64,000 nt of DNA from Pelodera strongyloides. Its lineage: Eukaryota; Nematoda; Chromadorea; Rhabditida; Rhabditidae. Within the stretch, counting starts at the first letter, position 1; every line of letters starts with the position of its first letter. Location of the stretch: NCBI GenBank assembly GCA_036852015.1, contig JAANDG010000003.1:764001-828000 (forward strand), written 5' to 3'. Of this stretch, positions 33,176 to 45,600 are shown piece after piece. Both the position numbers and the translations under genes were made by a program. The notes below the pieces were generated by a model that did not search any database, was not told the origin of the DNA, and saw only the letters and a program-made list of their open reading frames with translations.

Positions 33176-36100
33176 ATGGATCCGGCAACTTTGACAACTA
33201 TTTATAGTTGTTCACGGCATATTATGTGCGTTATATACTCGACACTTCATGTGACGGCCATATTAGTGATGTACAAAGCGCTGCCGAGATCGCAAAAGAA
33301 AAATAGGAAGCTGATGATCAGCACGCAGGTCAGTTGCACTTTTTTTTTTAGCTCTCATTTGAGAAGCTTTGAGGGTTTTACGTTCTAATCCGCGAAATTA
33401 GCCGTTATTTCTCTTATAAAAATTCTCGAGACAAAACTTATCGAACTTCCGAGACTATCGAGTATCGAGAGACCGAGCTAAACTATCGAGACCAGCTTCC
33501 AAATAAGATTTTCCTTGAAGCATATCAATACATTATTTCGTTTTCCAAAAGGCGGCACCATTACAATTACTTTGCATACTAGTATTTTACCGTGCCTCTA
33601 TGTAGTGCACGTTACAAATTGCTCTTCTGTTCACAGAAACGCTCAGCTACTCGAGACTTATTTCAGACTTACCTAACAGACAGTGAACTAGATCAACATC
33701 TGTTTTAGGTGGCCTTCCTGATCAGCATTATCAGTATGTGCGAAATAAATCCGTTTATGGTGCTGAATGAAGGTCCGACACTGGTTTTCGTTGGATTGGC
33801 CAGAGATCTTGGAACAACGGTTTGCCTGGTAAGATTTTCAAATTGCAAGAACACGTACTGACAATGCTCGGGTGATGCGCGGGTAAAAGAGAAATACTGG
33901 CCGGGTTTTGAAACGCATCGGGTACACCAGAATTCGCGAAGAATACTGGGATTCTTGCGAGAGACACGCAAGTGAGCGGCCAGATACAGGCGCGCAAATC
34001 TATCCACTGCCGCTCCTAAAACAACCACCGATTTAGTGCTCACTCATTCTACTGGTCGTGCCCACTTTTGTAATGTTATTCATCAATGCACTAAATGTAC
34101 AACAAGCCGCTCTTCCGCCCAATTCACCGTGGAAACTCAAAGGAACTAGTGCCAAAGTATTCGTCTCAATAATGCTCCTGATTATTTTCTCACTGCTTGT
34201 AATTTTCTTACTTGCAATTCCTGAACAAACAATAAAGGTGAGTGTTTACACATCTAACTAGTAAGAGGCATTGCGTATGAACTATTCAGTGATTCTTGCA
34301 CATCAATGATCACCTCATTCCCGCAAAAGCCTCCACGCCGTACACTGTACACCGTAGACGTAGAAGTGCTATTATCAAATAGTCTTCTCCGTTTTTTGGA
34401 GAAGAGAGCACTATATGAATTTGGATTAAAAATGAAAAATTGGGGTTTTGGTCGGGCGGGAAAAAAAACAATTTTTCATTTGCAATCCAAACTCATAAAA
34501 CTTGGCTGAGGGCGGCCTTAATGCTCATTGTGCACTTTGCACAAACATTTGAATCACTAATATATGGTCATGTAGAATCTTCGAGCTTATATGTTCCTCT
34601 TAATAAACGGTGCTTGGACGGATGTATATTTTATAGCTTTATGTATTCTCCCGTCCATCAAAAGCTAGGGCAAGTGCAAGAGAAGTGTTTAACTGAATTG
34701 TTCCAGCGTACAACGGATGCCTACCTGACCCTCGACAGTACACAGTTCACTGTCATTGTGTATGATCTTCACGATGAGCGGACGAAAATGTCCATTCTTG
34801 CCGTAGCCATCTTCCTCACTCTAACTCTGATGCTCATGGCTGTCGTGCTCAATCAATCACTTCGATCTGTCAAACATATGCTCAAATCGGATAGATCTCG
34901 CAATGTACAACTTCTTTTGCTAAGGAGCTTCGTAACTCAGGTGGGAATACGGTACCACATACAAAACACGGGAAGTGAAACCGACGAAGCTCGTCGGATG
35001 GTGGGTGACGAAAAAGTAGCGCGAAGAATTCGCGCGTTGAGCACCCGATTATTTTTCGCCGCTTACCCGGATCACCAAAGTTTCACGTTGAACTTGGAAA
35101 CTATGGTATTCTAAGTATACACTGTGCAACTGCGCAACTGCCATCATCAAGAAACTAATGAGCTCACAGAAAAAATATGCTTCTGGTTTGGCCTTCGCAA
35201 TTGCACACACCCTCTGGGTTTTTCAGAACATTTATAAAGTTAATTTAAAAACTCATCGCCTAACGCTCATGACCTCTGCGAACGAGTCATAAGCTTTGAA
35301 CCACGTATTGAACTCAACTTAAATAAAGGAGCGCTCTCTTGTGGCGTAAAAGTTCATATATTTAAAGCGTAGTGCCCTTCCGGTTTTTGAAGCGCACATT
35401 GGACAACTGAATTCTTAAATATTTATGTTAATTTACCCGAATTTAGCTCGGGTTTTTTTTCTTAATTCATGTTCATTTGCATAAGCTGCATAAGAATGCT
35501 GGTGTGCTCGATGTGTTTCAAAAACCGGCTGGTATTTCGCTTTAAAAACTTCTCGTTTAGGTGCTCACTTGCTTTGGACTCTGTGTCGTTCCCTTCACAA
35601 TATCTCTGATAACCATTGTAGTCGACAGTGCGAGCCCACAAATATCCAGTTAGGCATTTTCGTGTAACTATTCAAGTTTCTCGATTTAAAGGGACGGGAA
35701 CATGAGAAAAAAGTTTTCGTCAATTTACTTGCACAGAATATCCGGAATTTCAGAAATATTACTGTGAAACCCTCATTTCTTTACACCTAGAACTGTAATT
35801 CTCCGTTAAACTTTCGGCCAGATACTAGTCAGAATCAATTTTTGCCCTTGCACGGAAACGCCTTGTTATAATCGTAGGAATGTTCGTCATTAAATCATAA
35901 ATGGAGGAGGAGCGTTCAGAAACTAAAAGTTCACTCCCGTGCTCGTTTAAAACTTTTTGCAACCCCCTGGAAAAAGATGCAATACAGTATTCTAGGTCCT
36001 TTCAATCTTGCAAACATCCATTCCAGAAACCTGTCTAGTTTCAATGATTCTCTACGTATCCAGTCACCCAATGATCACAATTATTCTTTTGACGACAACT

Positions 36101-36214
36101 AGAGACTGTCGACTCTTCATCAGAAGACTTATGGAAAAAGGTACACAATATACAACACCGAGTTTACCAATATCAGTAGTCTCTAGAAGAGTACCTCTCC
36201 GTTGGGTTCTGTAG
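33176..36214 (+). CDS. Srh/Sri-type serpentine chemoreceptor GPCR
   Basis: Six exons: 33176-33328, 33709-33828, 34037-34237, 34665-34940, 35561-35648, 36027-36214. Phases close at every junction and give 341 aa, the usual size for this superfamily. Seven membrane segments can be placed: TM1 IMCVIYSTLHVTAILVMY; TM2 VAFLISIISMCEINPFMVL; TM3 CSLILLVVPTFVMLFINAL followed by QQAALPPNSP; TM4 VFVSIMLLIIFSLLVIFL and the AIPEQ loop; TM5 ILAVAIFLTLTLMLMAVV; basic IC3 (SVKHMLKSDRSRNVQ); TM6 VLTCFGLCVVPFTISLITIV; TM7 MILYVSSHPMITIILL, then an arginine-rich tail. Srh/Sri are nematode chemoreceptors with unknown ligands. The acceptor of exon 4 is the least certain junction. A family C MITE ends about 12 bp before the exon 5 acceptor. 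Divergent to the V-ATPase gene. Confidence 0.82.
35364..35548. mobile_element. Family C MITE, copy 4
   Basis: TTTAAAGCG... to ...ATTTCGCTTTAAA, with inner inverted arms. In intron 4 of the Srh-like gene, ending just before the 3' splice site at 35560. Confidence 0.78.
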
Positions 36215-36264
36215 GACAGTAGTTAGGTAACGAGCCTTCAGGACTCAGTCTTAAGGCAATATAG

Positions 36265-36342
36265 TAAAAAAAAAGAGATAAAGGGTACCGCGTTATATCA
36301 ACCGAATCCGCAGAAACGGTGCACCGGGATCCGGTTAGTAAA
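36265..36342 (-). mobile_element. tRNA-SINE tail fragment
   Basis: On the minus strand it matches the 3' part of the SINE at 51740-51987: CCGTTTCTGC, GATTCGGTTGATATAAC, GGTACCCTTTATCTC, then poly-T. Truncated at its 5' end. Confidence 0.6.
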
Positions 36343-38164
36343 AGACCACGCCAAATGATCTATGCACAACGGTGCTCATAGATATATTCTCAGTCCTGAC
36401 TCCTATCAACGCATCGATATACAATAGTCCTACACCTACGTCACCTAACGTATTAACTTCCTTTTTAGTTTACACCTCTCAACGCTCGAGGACCACTTCT
36501 CTACATCCATCCTATGCGGCAACTACAACAAACGCACGCGGCACCGTAGCCGTATCTGTTGTTGCTCCGCAATACATGAACGGTCAAAATATTAGTCGGC
36601 CAAGGAGAGCAGTCTACCGTCACATTATCAAGGCTTACTAGTATAAAAATTGACTGTTTCTTTGGCTTCCACGACTATACAATACCGCAGCGGCCCGGAT
36701 ACCTATCATAGCTGTTTCATGAAACTATGTAGACGGTGACGCATTGAACCTGATGATACAAACTTTGATGCTGCCTCTAGCTCTAGCTGCGCGAAATCTT
36801 CATGCTAATCTCGCCGCGCAGCTCACAACTTGTCATGCATGCAACAAACAGGAAGAGAAATTAAAAAGATATTTATTCACATAAATAGTCACTGTCGTAC
36901 CAATGCTCCTAAAAATAAAAACACCCAACATTGTGATAACTTCTCATCAAAATATTTTAAGTGCACTAAGGAAGACCACTTAACTGAACCAGTAATTTGG
37001 GGATTGCACACCCACACAGTGAGTACAGTTTGGTAGACCAGTATATTAAGAATGGCTATAGTGAAAAAGAGTAAGCGGTAGGGTACATGGTTTGTGAAAC
37101 GTATACTCTACAACATGTAATATGTGCCCACAAACTTCAGATGTGCACAGAATTTGCATCTCATGCATAGGACGCATTTATAAAGAACGTTTCAAAAACA
37201 CATGCCATACCGCTTTAAATAACATATGTTCGATGGAAGAAGGGACAAATTACATAACAAAATCTTCTGCATACGCTAAGACCAATAAAACACCAGGTGT
37301 ACATACTTTCACAAAACCTAAGAAAATTCATAAACGTGGTATAAACCGCGAATACTCGATGTACCACTACACATAAAAATACCACTCCAGAAAAAAACTG
37401 CTATATCAAGCTTCATCACCAGTTCATACGTCTAGTAAATTATAACCTAAGGCACAGAAAACATCCACATCATCATGATAATATAAATATATCGATGGAA
37501 CTTCCTATCTACCATACAATAAAAAGGCCATTACCACAAGCGATACCAAAAGAACTGCTTAACCACAACCGTAGTACACAAATAACACAAACACCGATAA
37601 TGGGAGAGACGGGTAAAAACAATAAAAGGCCAGTATTTCGAGTACATACACGTAAAAATATACAAGTAGATATACAATCCATACTAAACAAGCGCTCAGC
37701 ACATCCACAAATCATACCATAAACAAAATTCCATTCTCTATGCATACTACCGCGGGTGGCAGTCATTTCTAATATAAAGGCACAATGTATAAAACAATCG
37801 CACACTAACATGTAAAGACACCTAGCAATCTAAACACTTAGAAAACTAGTCATAACCTCTATACCACAACCATTACCCAACAAAATCAGCACTCTACCCT
37901 ACTAAGCTCGAAACGTTCAAGTTTGAAGGACTACGCGTAGCCTAAGCCTCCGAAGATTGGCTAAACACATCATCGAATAGTCGCCTCACTTGTTCGGACG
38001 ACGGGAAATTCTGGAGGCTGCGACGACTCTACAAGATAAAAAGATAAAGTGCATAAGGAGTTTATCAACGACATTCACAGATAGGGTTTTGTAGAACAAT
38101 ACAGAAGTAGGCTCAATTCAAAGTTTCCGGTAAAAGTAACTACTTGCTCTACTTGCTCAAACCT
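36343..38164. other. Gap between Srh-like gene and formin 3' end
   Basis: The plus strand is A/C-rich and G-poor, which leaves a series of short open frames (for example 36372-36641, 37122-37376, 37495-37722) with no family resemblance. Part may be the formin 3' UTR on the minus strand. No exon assigned. Confidence 0.45.
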
Positions 38165-39638
38165 TTACACCGCTGGCTGAAGTGAGTTATTTTGCTTCAC
38201 CGTTTTGGCTACATACAAATATGGTGGTAGTAGTTCTGGGAATCTCATTATCTTCAAGCAGCATACCTGCATACCATTATTTAATCATTCACCCGCATAC
38301 TAAGAGGATAAATGAAATAAATCCCTACCCTCGGATCTCGTCCAGCCGCTTGTCTCGATTGTCTATCACGCAAACGAACTGCACTTCTCGCTGACGCGGC
38401 TATGGCCGCCTGATGCGTCTGGAACAAACAATAAATGTTCTCTGCAAGTAGCAAAGAAATTGACACCTTTACTGTCTGTAGGAACTGGCATTATTAGTTT
38501 TCTATGCACTACATTCAAGAAACGAACGCTTCTTAAAGCGAAATACCAGCCGGTTTTTGAAACGCATCGTGGACAACTGAATTCTTACGTAATTATGCTA
38601 ATTTACTGGAATTTAGCTCGATTTTTTATTCTAATTTATGTTCATTTGACTAAGCTGCATAAGAATGCTGTTCTACTCTACATGTCGCGCTCACCCGAAT
38701 CGCTCGTTCAAACATTTGCATAGCATCGGTAAGAGTGGCAAACAAATCTTCTAGTTTCATCTTCTGTGCACAGTAGAACCTAAATAAAAAGATATTTGAA
38801 GGAAACGTGCAATCCACATTAATATATTGCTCGATAATAATAATAATAGATCGCTCTTCAGGTGTTTGGGGCATAAGTAGGCACCGTTTTCGCGTCTCCA
38901 AAATATGCGCAGTTACATAAAATTGGAAGCACATTTCAACGCTTCAGACGTTTCAATACACATACACGCTATGCTAATACTATACCAGCAAATACAACAA
39001 CAGAAATATAAAGAAAGATTATAATTCGGTTCGCACAAAGAAGAATATCTAATTCCATTCACCTCTTCACTTCCGTCTCCTTCTTCCTGATTGATTCGCA
39101 CATATCCTTTAGCTGATTGCACTTTTTCAAACTCTCCTAAAAAGTACACTTTTTTATCGGATGCCCACCTTTTACTGTATTTAATAAATAAATAAGTCAC
39201 CAGGCCCGGAAAACAGCGACTAATAGACTTGCGGCGAGAGGCGAGACGCACGGCTAAGGAATGCCTGAGCAAGCAAAATAATAAAACACAAACCTCCAGA
39301 AAGGGCATGAAGGTCGCCTTCAGGTTCTCATCATCTCCAATCGTGACCTAAAATATCTCATTATTTAAATGAATCGCTCCAGCAAAGAATCGAACCAAAC
39401 CTTGTATCGCAGTCATAGCAATATTTCCTACACCAAAAGTGCACATAGAGAAATCACAATAAAAATATGTTTTTTATAACTTGTCTAATTGACTACCTGT
39501 TTGACAAGACGTTGGCACTGTGCCGTCTGCTCGACCACTATTTTCTCCAAGTCAGCCAGAACCAGCGATCTAGACAGAAAAACAACGAGTGTTCATCCCT
39601 CTTGTTATGTAGTGCACCGTAAAGCGCCGAGAGTATTA

Positions 39639-39682
<44 letters not shown>

Positions 39683-42600
39683 ATCAACGAGTGCAAGTAA
39701 ACACAGAAGGTATCTATCGATCGCTTGCACACGCTACTGCTAATATTAATAATAATCACAACTCCAATATATTACACGCCGCCCAATTTCTACCGTACCT
39801 TTCTTGCTAATCTATATGTGAAGGTAAAATGTAAGTATAGTATCCACCTATACGACAGCCAAGTAGTAAAGGAACAGATCACTTACTTGGCTCCCAGCAG
39901 TTTTCTCAGTGTTTGATCCACTTTGCTCTTGTCCACATCAGTAAATCTGAAGAAAGAAAGAATGGACTCACATAACAGATAGGCCATTGTCAAATTGTCA
40001 TTACTACACAAAGAATTCCATTTACGATACATCCCCGCAAGAATCAGGGGCAGTGAAACTGTGAAACATGCACCAACCACGTACAGTGCACAGAAACTGC
40101 TACAATGCACAACCCAACAAAGTACAGTACACAAAAACGATATGGAAAGTGTTACATCACATCGTAAAAAATGGCCAATAATCAATAATGCAAATGCTGT
40201 GGGATGGACCAACAAGTGACTAACACTAACAAATCAGAAAATATAATCTTGTAGACAACCCACCTCGCCACAACATCCACAAATTGAATATCGGCATGCT
40301 GACCCTTGCCTTTGGTTTGGAGGATCGAGCGCAGAGATGCGAGCGAAAAGCCTGCGGCACGAGATAACGCTGTGCCCTAAAGAGACCCAGGTTCTAGTTA
40401 CCAGGCCTAAATCCGGCAAAACAAAAGACGTGGCATTCGGCGATATTAAAATTCCAAACAAACAAAGATAACTGTGACAAACTAAGTGTCATGTGTTTGG
40501 GTTAATACAACGCCGTAACATATCCACAGCAATTAAGTAACATCAACACATGCTCTAGCAGTTCAACTGTCTATTGGTTAGTGGCCCCTGTCCCGCCGTG
40601 GCAAATTCCGGAGGTGTTTACGACCATTTCTAATTGCTCACCTGATTTATATAATTACCATACTGCAAACACTTGTGGACCAATTGTACCACAATGTCAT
40701 CCCGGGTCGCGTCGCATGCTTCTTGAAAGTGTTCAAGTACACCGCTCAACTGAGTAATCTGAAACAACAACAAAAATTAAAAACGGCCGTAGCGGGTAGC
40801 GCGTTCCGCGTTCGCCGAGCGAGATTGCCCAACTAAACTACTATCTAGAACATGATTCATTATATCACCTTCACGTATCATACTTTTATCATTCCCATTT
40901 TCTTCATATTGCTTAATACAATAAGACAATGACTACAATCAAAGAACAAGAAGAACACAGAAACCTCAGAAAAAAAACCTGACATCTTGTTGGATTGAAT
41001 CTCTGAGTATCATCAACTCCATGCGAACCTTCACACCCTTCATTCGGGAAACCTCCCAACAAAGCAGATCGGCCGCACGTCGCTCTACCAATTCCCTGGC
41101 AATGTTGCGGTAGCAGGACAACTAAAATAAACGAGTAAACTTAGAGAGAGTCGGGGTATAAAATAATCAACTGCAAAAAGAAAAAAAACCAAAGAAGCGC
41201 TCAGCAAAAGCATGAAACCATGAAATGACAACTTGTCCACCTTGAAGTCAGTATTAGCAGACTTAACAAACCAGCTTCACTCTCTTGCACACGTGGCGGC
41301 TATTTTGTAATCAGGGTCTAATCAAATAAAGGTGAACCCGACATCGTTGTCCGATATTAAAGCGAAATGCTAGCCCCTTTGGAAAATTTGCATACGATAA
41401 GCAAATCCTATGTATTCTATGCTAATTTTGCGCGATCGTCCACGGCAATCGTACAAAATTAGCATAGGATACATAGGATTGACTTATCATATGCAAATTT
41501 TCCAAAGAGGCTGGCATTTCGCTTTAAGAAGTATGTCAGCAAGGCAAGCGTGCACTTACAACCAATTAAATTGGGTGTTTGAACGTGCCTAGCTACATGC
41601 AGATGTACACAAATAAAAACTGTACATTCGTTTCTGACCTCTTCATCAGCTGGGAAGTGCTTTATCAACGCCGATAAAACATCGATTGGGATCCCATCTA
41701 TTTTATCCTCACAAACAGCGGTCACAAACGCGGTCACAGAGAGTGGTTTGATCCTGGAAGGTACAAATATCTACTCAAGTGTAATTCAATGCTTAGCAGA
41801 TCAGCTAGCGTCAAAGCAAGTACTACACAAGACCCGTTAATTCAGAATTTCAAAATTCCATTGTTATGTATAGATTTATTCGTGTAATATGTATTCGAAG
41901 TTTTGCTATGTGACTCACGTTGCACTTCTCTACTGTGTTATCGAGTTGACTGTTTCTTTAAGTGTGAGTTTACATTTACGAAGTTCTTACGTAGTGTTGT
42001 AGTGTATGTTTCCTTGTGAAATTATTTTAGTTTTTTTGAGTTGTTTCTTAAATTTATGGGTGCGTGCATTATTGCAATAAATGTTTCACTGTTGAGGTTG
42101 AGACTTACTTCGCCAGTGCTATTTCTATGTTCAGGGACTTCTGCGTGGAAAGACCAAAACTTGGTGTAGACACCTGTAAAACACACGAAATCAGATATCG
42201 GAAAAAACCTGAAAGTTGTAAGGTTCTCAAATTTCCTAAATATTCTGCCTTGCCTTCTGGTAATTCCAAATGAGAGAGACTAACTCATACTTTACATTCA
42301 CACTCTCCTTACAGAAAGCTACGAAGCGTCGCACATAGTATGAGTTTGACAAGTTAAAGTTTCGAAATTTTGAAAAGGTACCTTTTTCGTTGGCCCTGTT
42401 GCAGCCCCTACAGTCTTGCCTTTTGGTACAACTTGTGGTCGCTCAAAGATTTCCTGTAGCTAAAATAAAACAATTTTCCGTTTGCAATGCAACACAATAT
42501 AATCACAATAACATTACGTCTTTTTGTAATTTCTAGCACAACAGTCGAAAGCACAAAAGTCTAACTAATAAACCGGAAAAAAGGGATCGGACGAAACGAA

Positions 42601-45600
42601 ACCCGACAAAGGATTCCTTTTCGGTTGGTGCCATGCCATTAGTGGCAACTACATAATACTACGCTGTCACTGTCAGGAACACGATTAACCATAAAAGGTC
42701 ACAGTCTTTAGACGGCCAAAAAATTTTCAATACTAGAGGTGAAAAGAAACTTGAATCTCCTTCAATTCTAAACAATTCGAAAACGTACAGTGTCCCTCTC
42801 AGTAGTAGAGAACTCGGGCTTACTATAATCGTTCCACACTGTTTCTTCATCTAAAAATAATATTTAAAAAGTGGCGGCGTCAAAAGCGAGAGCCCGACAG
42901 CACAAATTAATTTAGACCAGATTGAGCACATATGCTCTTTGGATAGAAGTATAGATGTATTTGATTTAAAAAAAAAACATTCTGTCCTGCGCATAAACGA
43001 ACCCAGTTTTCGGCTACCAGCAGTCTATCAGTGTCAATATATAATAATGTTTCACTAGCAGTATAATGTAAAAGACTGTTTGCGAAATCCGTTGTCATGA
43101 AGTGAAATGTGCAATCGATGTTGAATCCAACAAAAACAAACTAGCTAGTCCTAGTCTAGTATACTAATTACGTAACTGCGCAAGTTAAATCACTCTAGAT
43201 GAGCTAATGGTTATAAGACTGATAAGAAAATGTGTCAATAATAAGAAGCAGGAAGATGCAGGGCATTAATATAAAAGGACGAATAGACAAAGAAATTAAG
43301 ACAATGCGAGACTATTCAATGTACCCCGAGGTAAAATATCATATGGCAATATTTAAAAAAAATTAATAAGATAAAACATCGCTTACTCTGAATTGTATTA
43401 TGGTTGACGGGTTCCCACAGTAAAGTGATCGTTTTTTTACTCTTCGGGTAGATCTCCTCCGCTTTTGTGACCGACGGGGTGCGTTGTACTGCAATTGTTA
43501 TGAGTAACATTAAAATAACGAAAAAGTCGCAGTCACAAACATATTTTCACGCATAGGCCCCTACTTCACAACATATTGCACAGCTTTGAGCTTGGGCTTA
43601 GGTTTGGCTAGAGGAGCAATGAGCAAAAAAAACCTTCCGTATTTGCAGAGGGGAAAGCAACAGTATATAACGTTATAACGAACTGCGGGTGGCAATTACA
43701 AATTACAACGGAATGAGGGGAGCTCAGAAAGACGGAGGAAGTCTATACTACGAATCATTTCAACGCCACCAACCCATTCAACAAGCCACAAAGCAAATAG
43801 AAAGCAAAGACAATGTCAAACATACGTCCACAGAATCCAGGTCCAAGTCCAGGCGGGGGCGGCGGAGGTGGCGGAGGGGGCCCTCCTAAATTACCAATAC
43901 ATCACGGTGACGGTTTAAAGGTAATAAAATCTGTTGTGATGCTGTGCCGGGCCAGAAATAGAAAAGGAGTAACAAATAAGCGTTTTAATATCATATCGTG
44001 TCGTGAAAAAGGAGAAATGAGTAACAAATAAGCTTAAAAATACAAAGCAAGAGCCTACAGAGGCTCATCACTTCGGCCACAGAACGCTGACTAAACTACA
44101 CACTACGTCCCAACTAATGGACGGGAATGACGGGATGGGATACGACTAGGAATCATAATTTCGGCCACTAACCATACGCTTACGCTGTGCTAAATCTATA
44201 TAAGCTGCAGAGATTACACATCTAATTACGCACCAGACTAATGTCCTGATCCTGAATGAAAACAACTAAAATATTCATGTTTAACTAGTTAACTCAATCT
44301 AAAACATACCTCTGATACCGGGCAATGGGGGTGGCGGCGGGGGTGGAGGAGGTCCGCCTGAAAAGAGGGCAATCTTATTGTCACGTTCTATTAAGATTCG
44401 TATACATAGTTTGTATTTTGTATTCTCTGATGGTTCTAGGTCAGCAAACTACAATGCTAAGCTAATCCTAAATCCTACTAAACACAATCTTAATCAAACA
44501 CATTCGAAGCAACATAACGCAGCAGTGAGCCAGCCGTCCAAACGTTGAATGTTTAAAAATGGACTATACAGACAGTACAATAATCAATTGAAATTTTGAA
44601 TTTTGAGATTAGAATAAAATGACTAACCGATCCTGCCCATCCCAGGTAATGGTGGAGGGGGTGGAGGAGCCGGAGGACCGCCTAGAAAGACAATCCAATT
44701 TGCAATTCACGAATTCACTTGCAATTCACGAACTGATTTCACTTCAATGTGATGGACTTGGTGTCTCAAAATCTACATTAGGGTCGAAAATGCACCCGAC
44801 ATTGATTCAAAAAAGTATCAAAGTATATCAAAGATTTGACAAACAAAAAGAGGTTATCTTTAAAAAAAAAAAGACAAACCTGTAACTGGTGCAGGCAATG
44901 GAGGTGGCGGCGGCGCTGCAAGTTTTACACTTTGATACGAAAACACAAAAAGAAACAAAGATGAACGGACAACAAGAAATATTAACCGGTACTGTCGATG
45001 GTAATGGTACTACTTAACAATAACAACATAACGCTGCAGGATGTATGCTTCTAGAGGAAAGAGAAAAGATTTAGTCATATTACGAAACACTACTAATTAC
45101 AACGTATAACCAACCGGTCAAAGAAATCGACGGCAATTGCGGTGATGCCATGGGAGCTTTCGATGGACCAAGTGACGCCTGGAATAACATTACAAATTAC
45201 AATTACGTACGTCAAGAAGAATGACTAATCAAGAAGTATGCTCAATGTTTAGTCCGGCCCGCTCAACATTCAGGGTTAAACTTCGAAGCTTCATTCAAAT
45301 TTGGTACTACCTACTACCGGTGCCGGTGCCATGGAGCGGAGAAGGTTTCTACGTATACTCAACTGAGGCACTATTATCTGATTTTTGTCAAGATCAACAA
45401 AACGGCACTAAATGACAACGAGACAATACAACAGTCCTACTACTAATGCTAGTTGACAATTATATCCTATAAGGTTCGTTTCTCAATACACTAAATTTAA
45501 AAAAAAACTCAGTTAAGTTGATAAAAACGATGTTTGTAACGATCAAGCTACATAAGAAAGTCAGAAAGCATTACTCACACAAAAATCATCAAAAAAAAAA

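Noticed and set aside
36343..38164. Chain of short open frames on the plus strand, as if a gene or an organelle insertion
   Set aside because: They result from low G content. No splice pattern, no family resemblance, and no mitochondrial gene could be read in them.
43813..44031. Plus-strand polyglycine frame
   Set aside because: It is the reverse strand of a formin proline exon.
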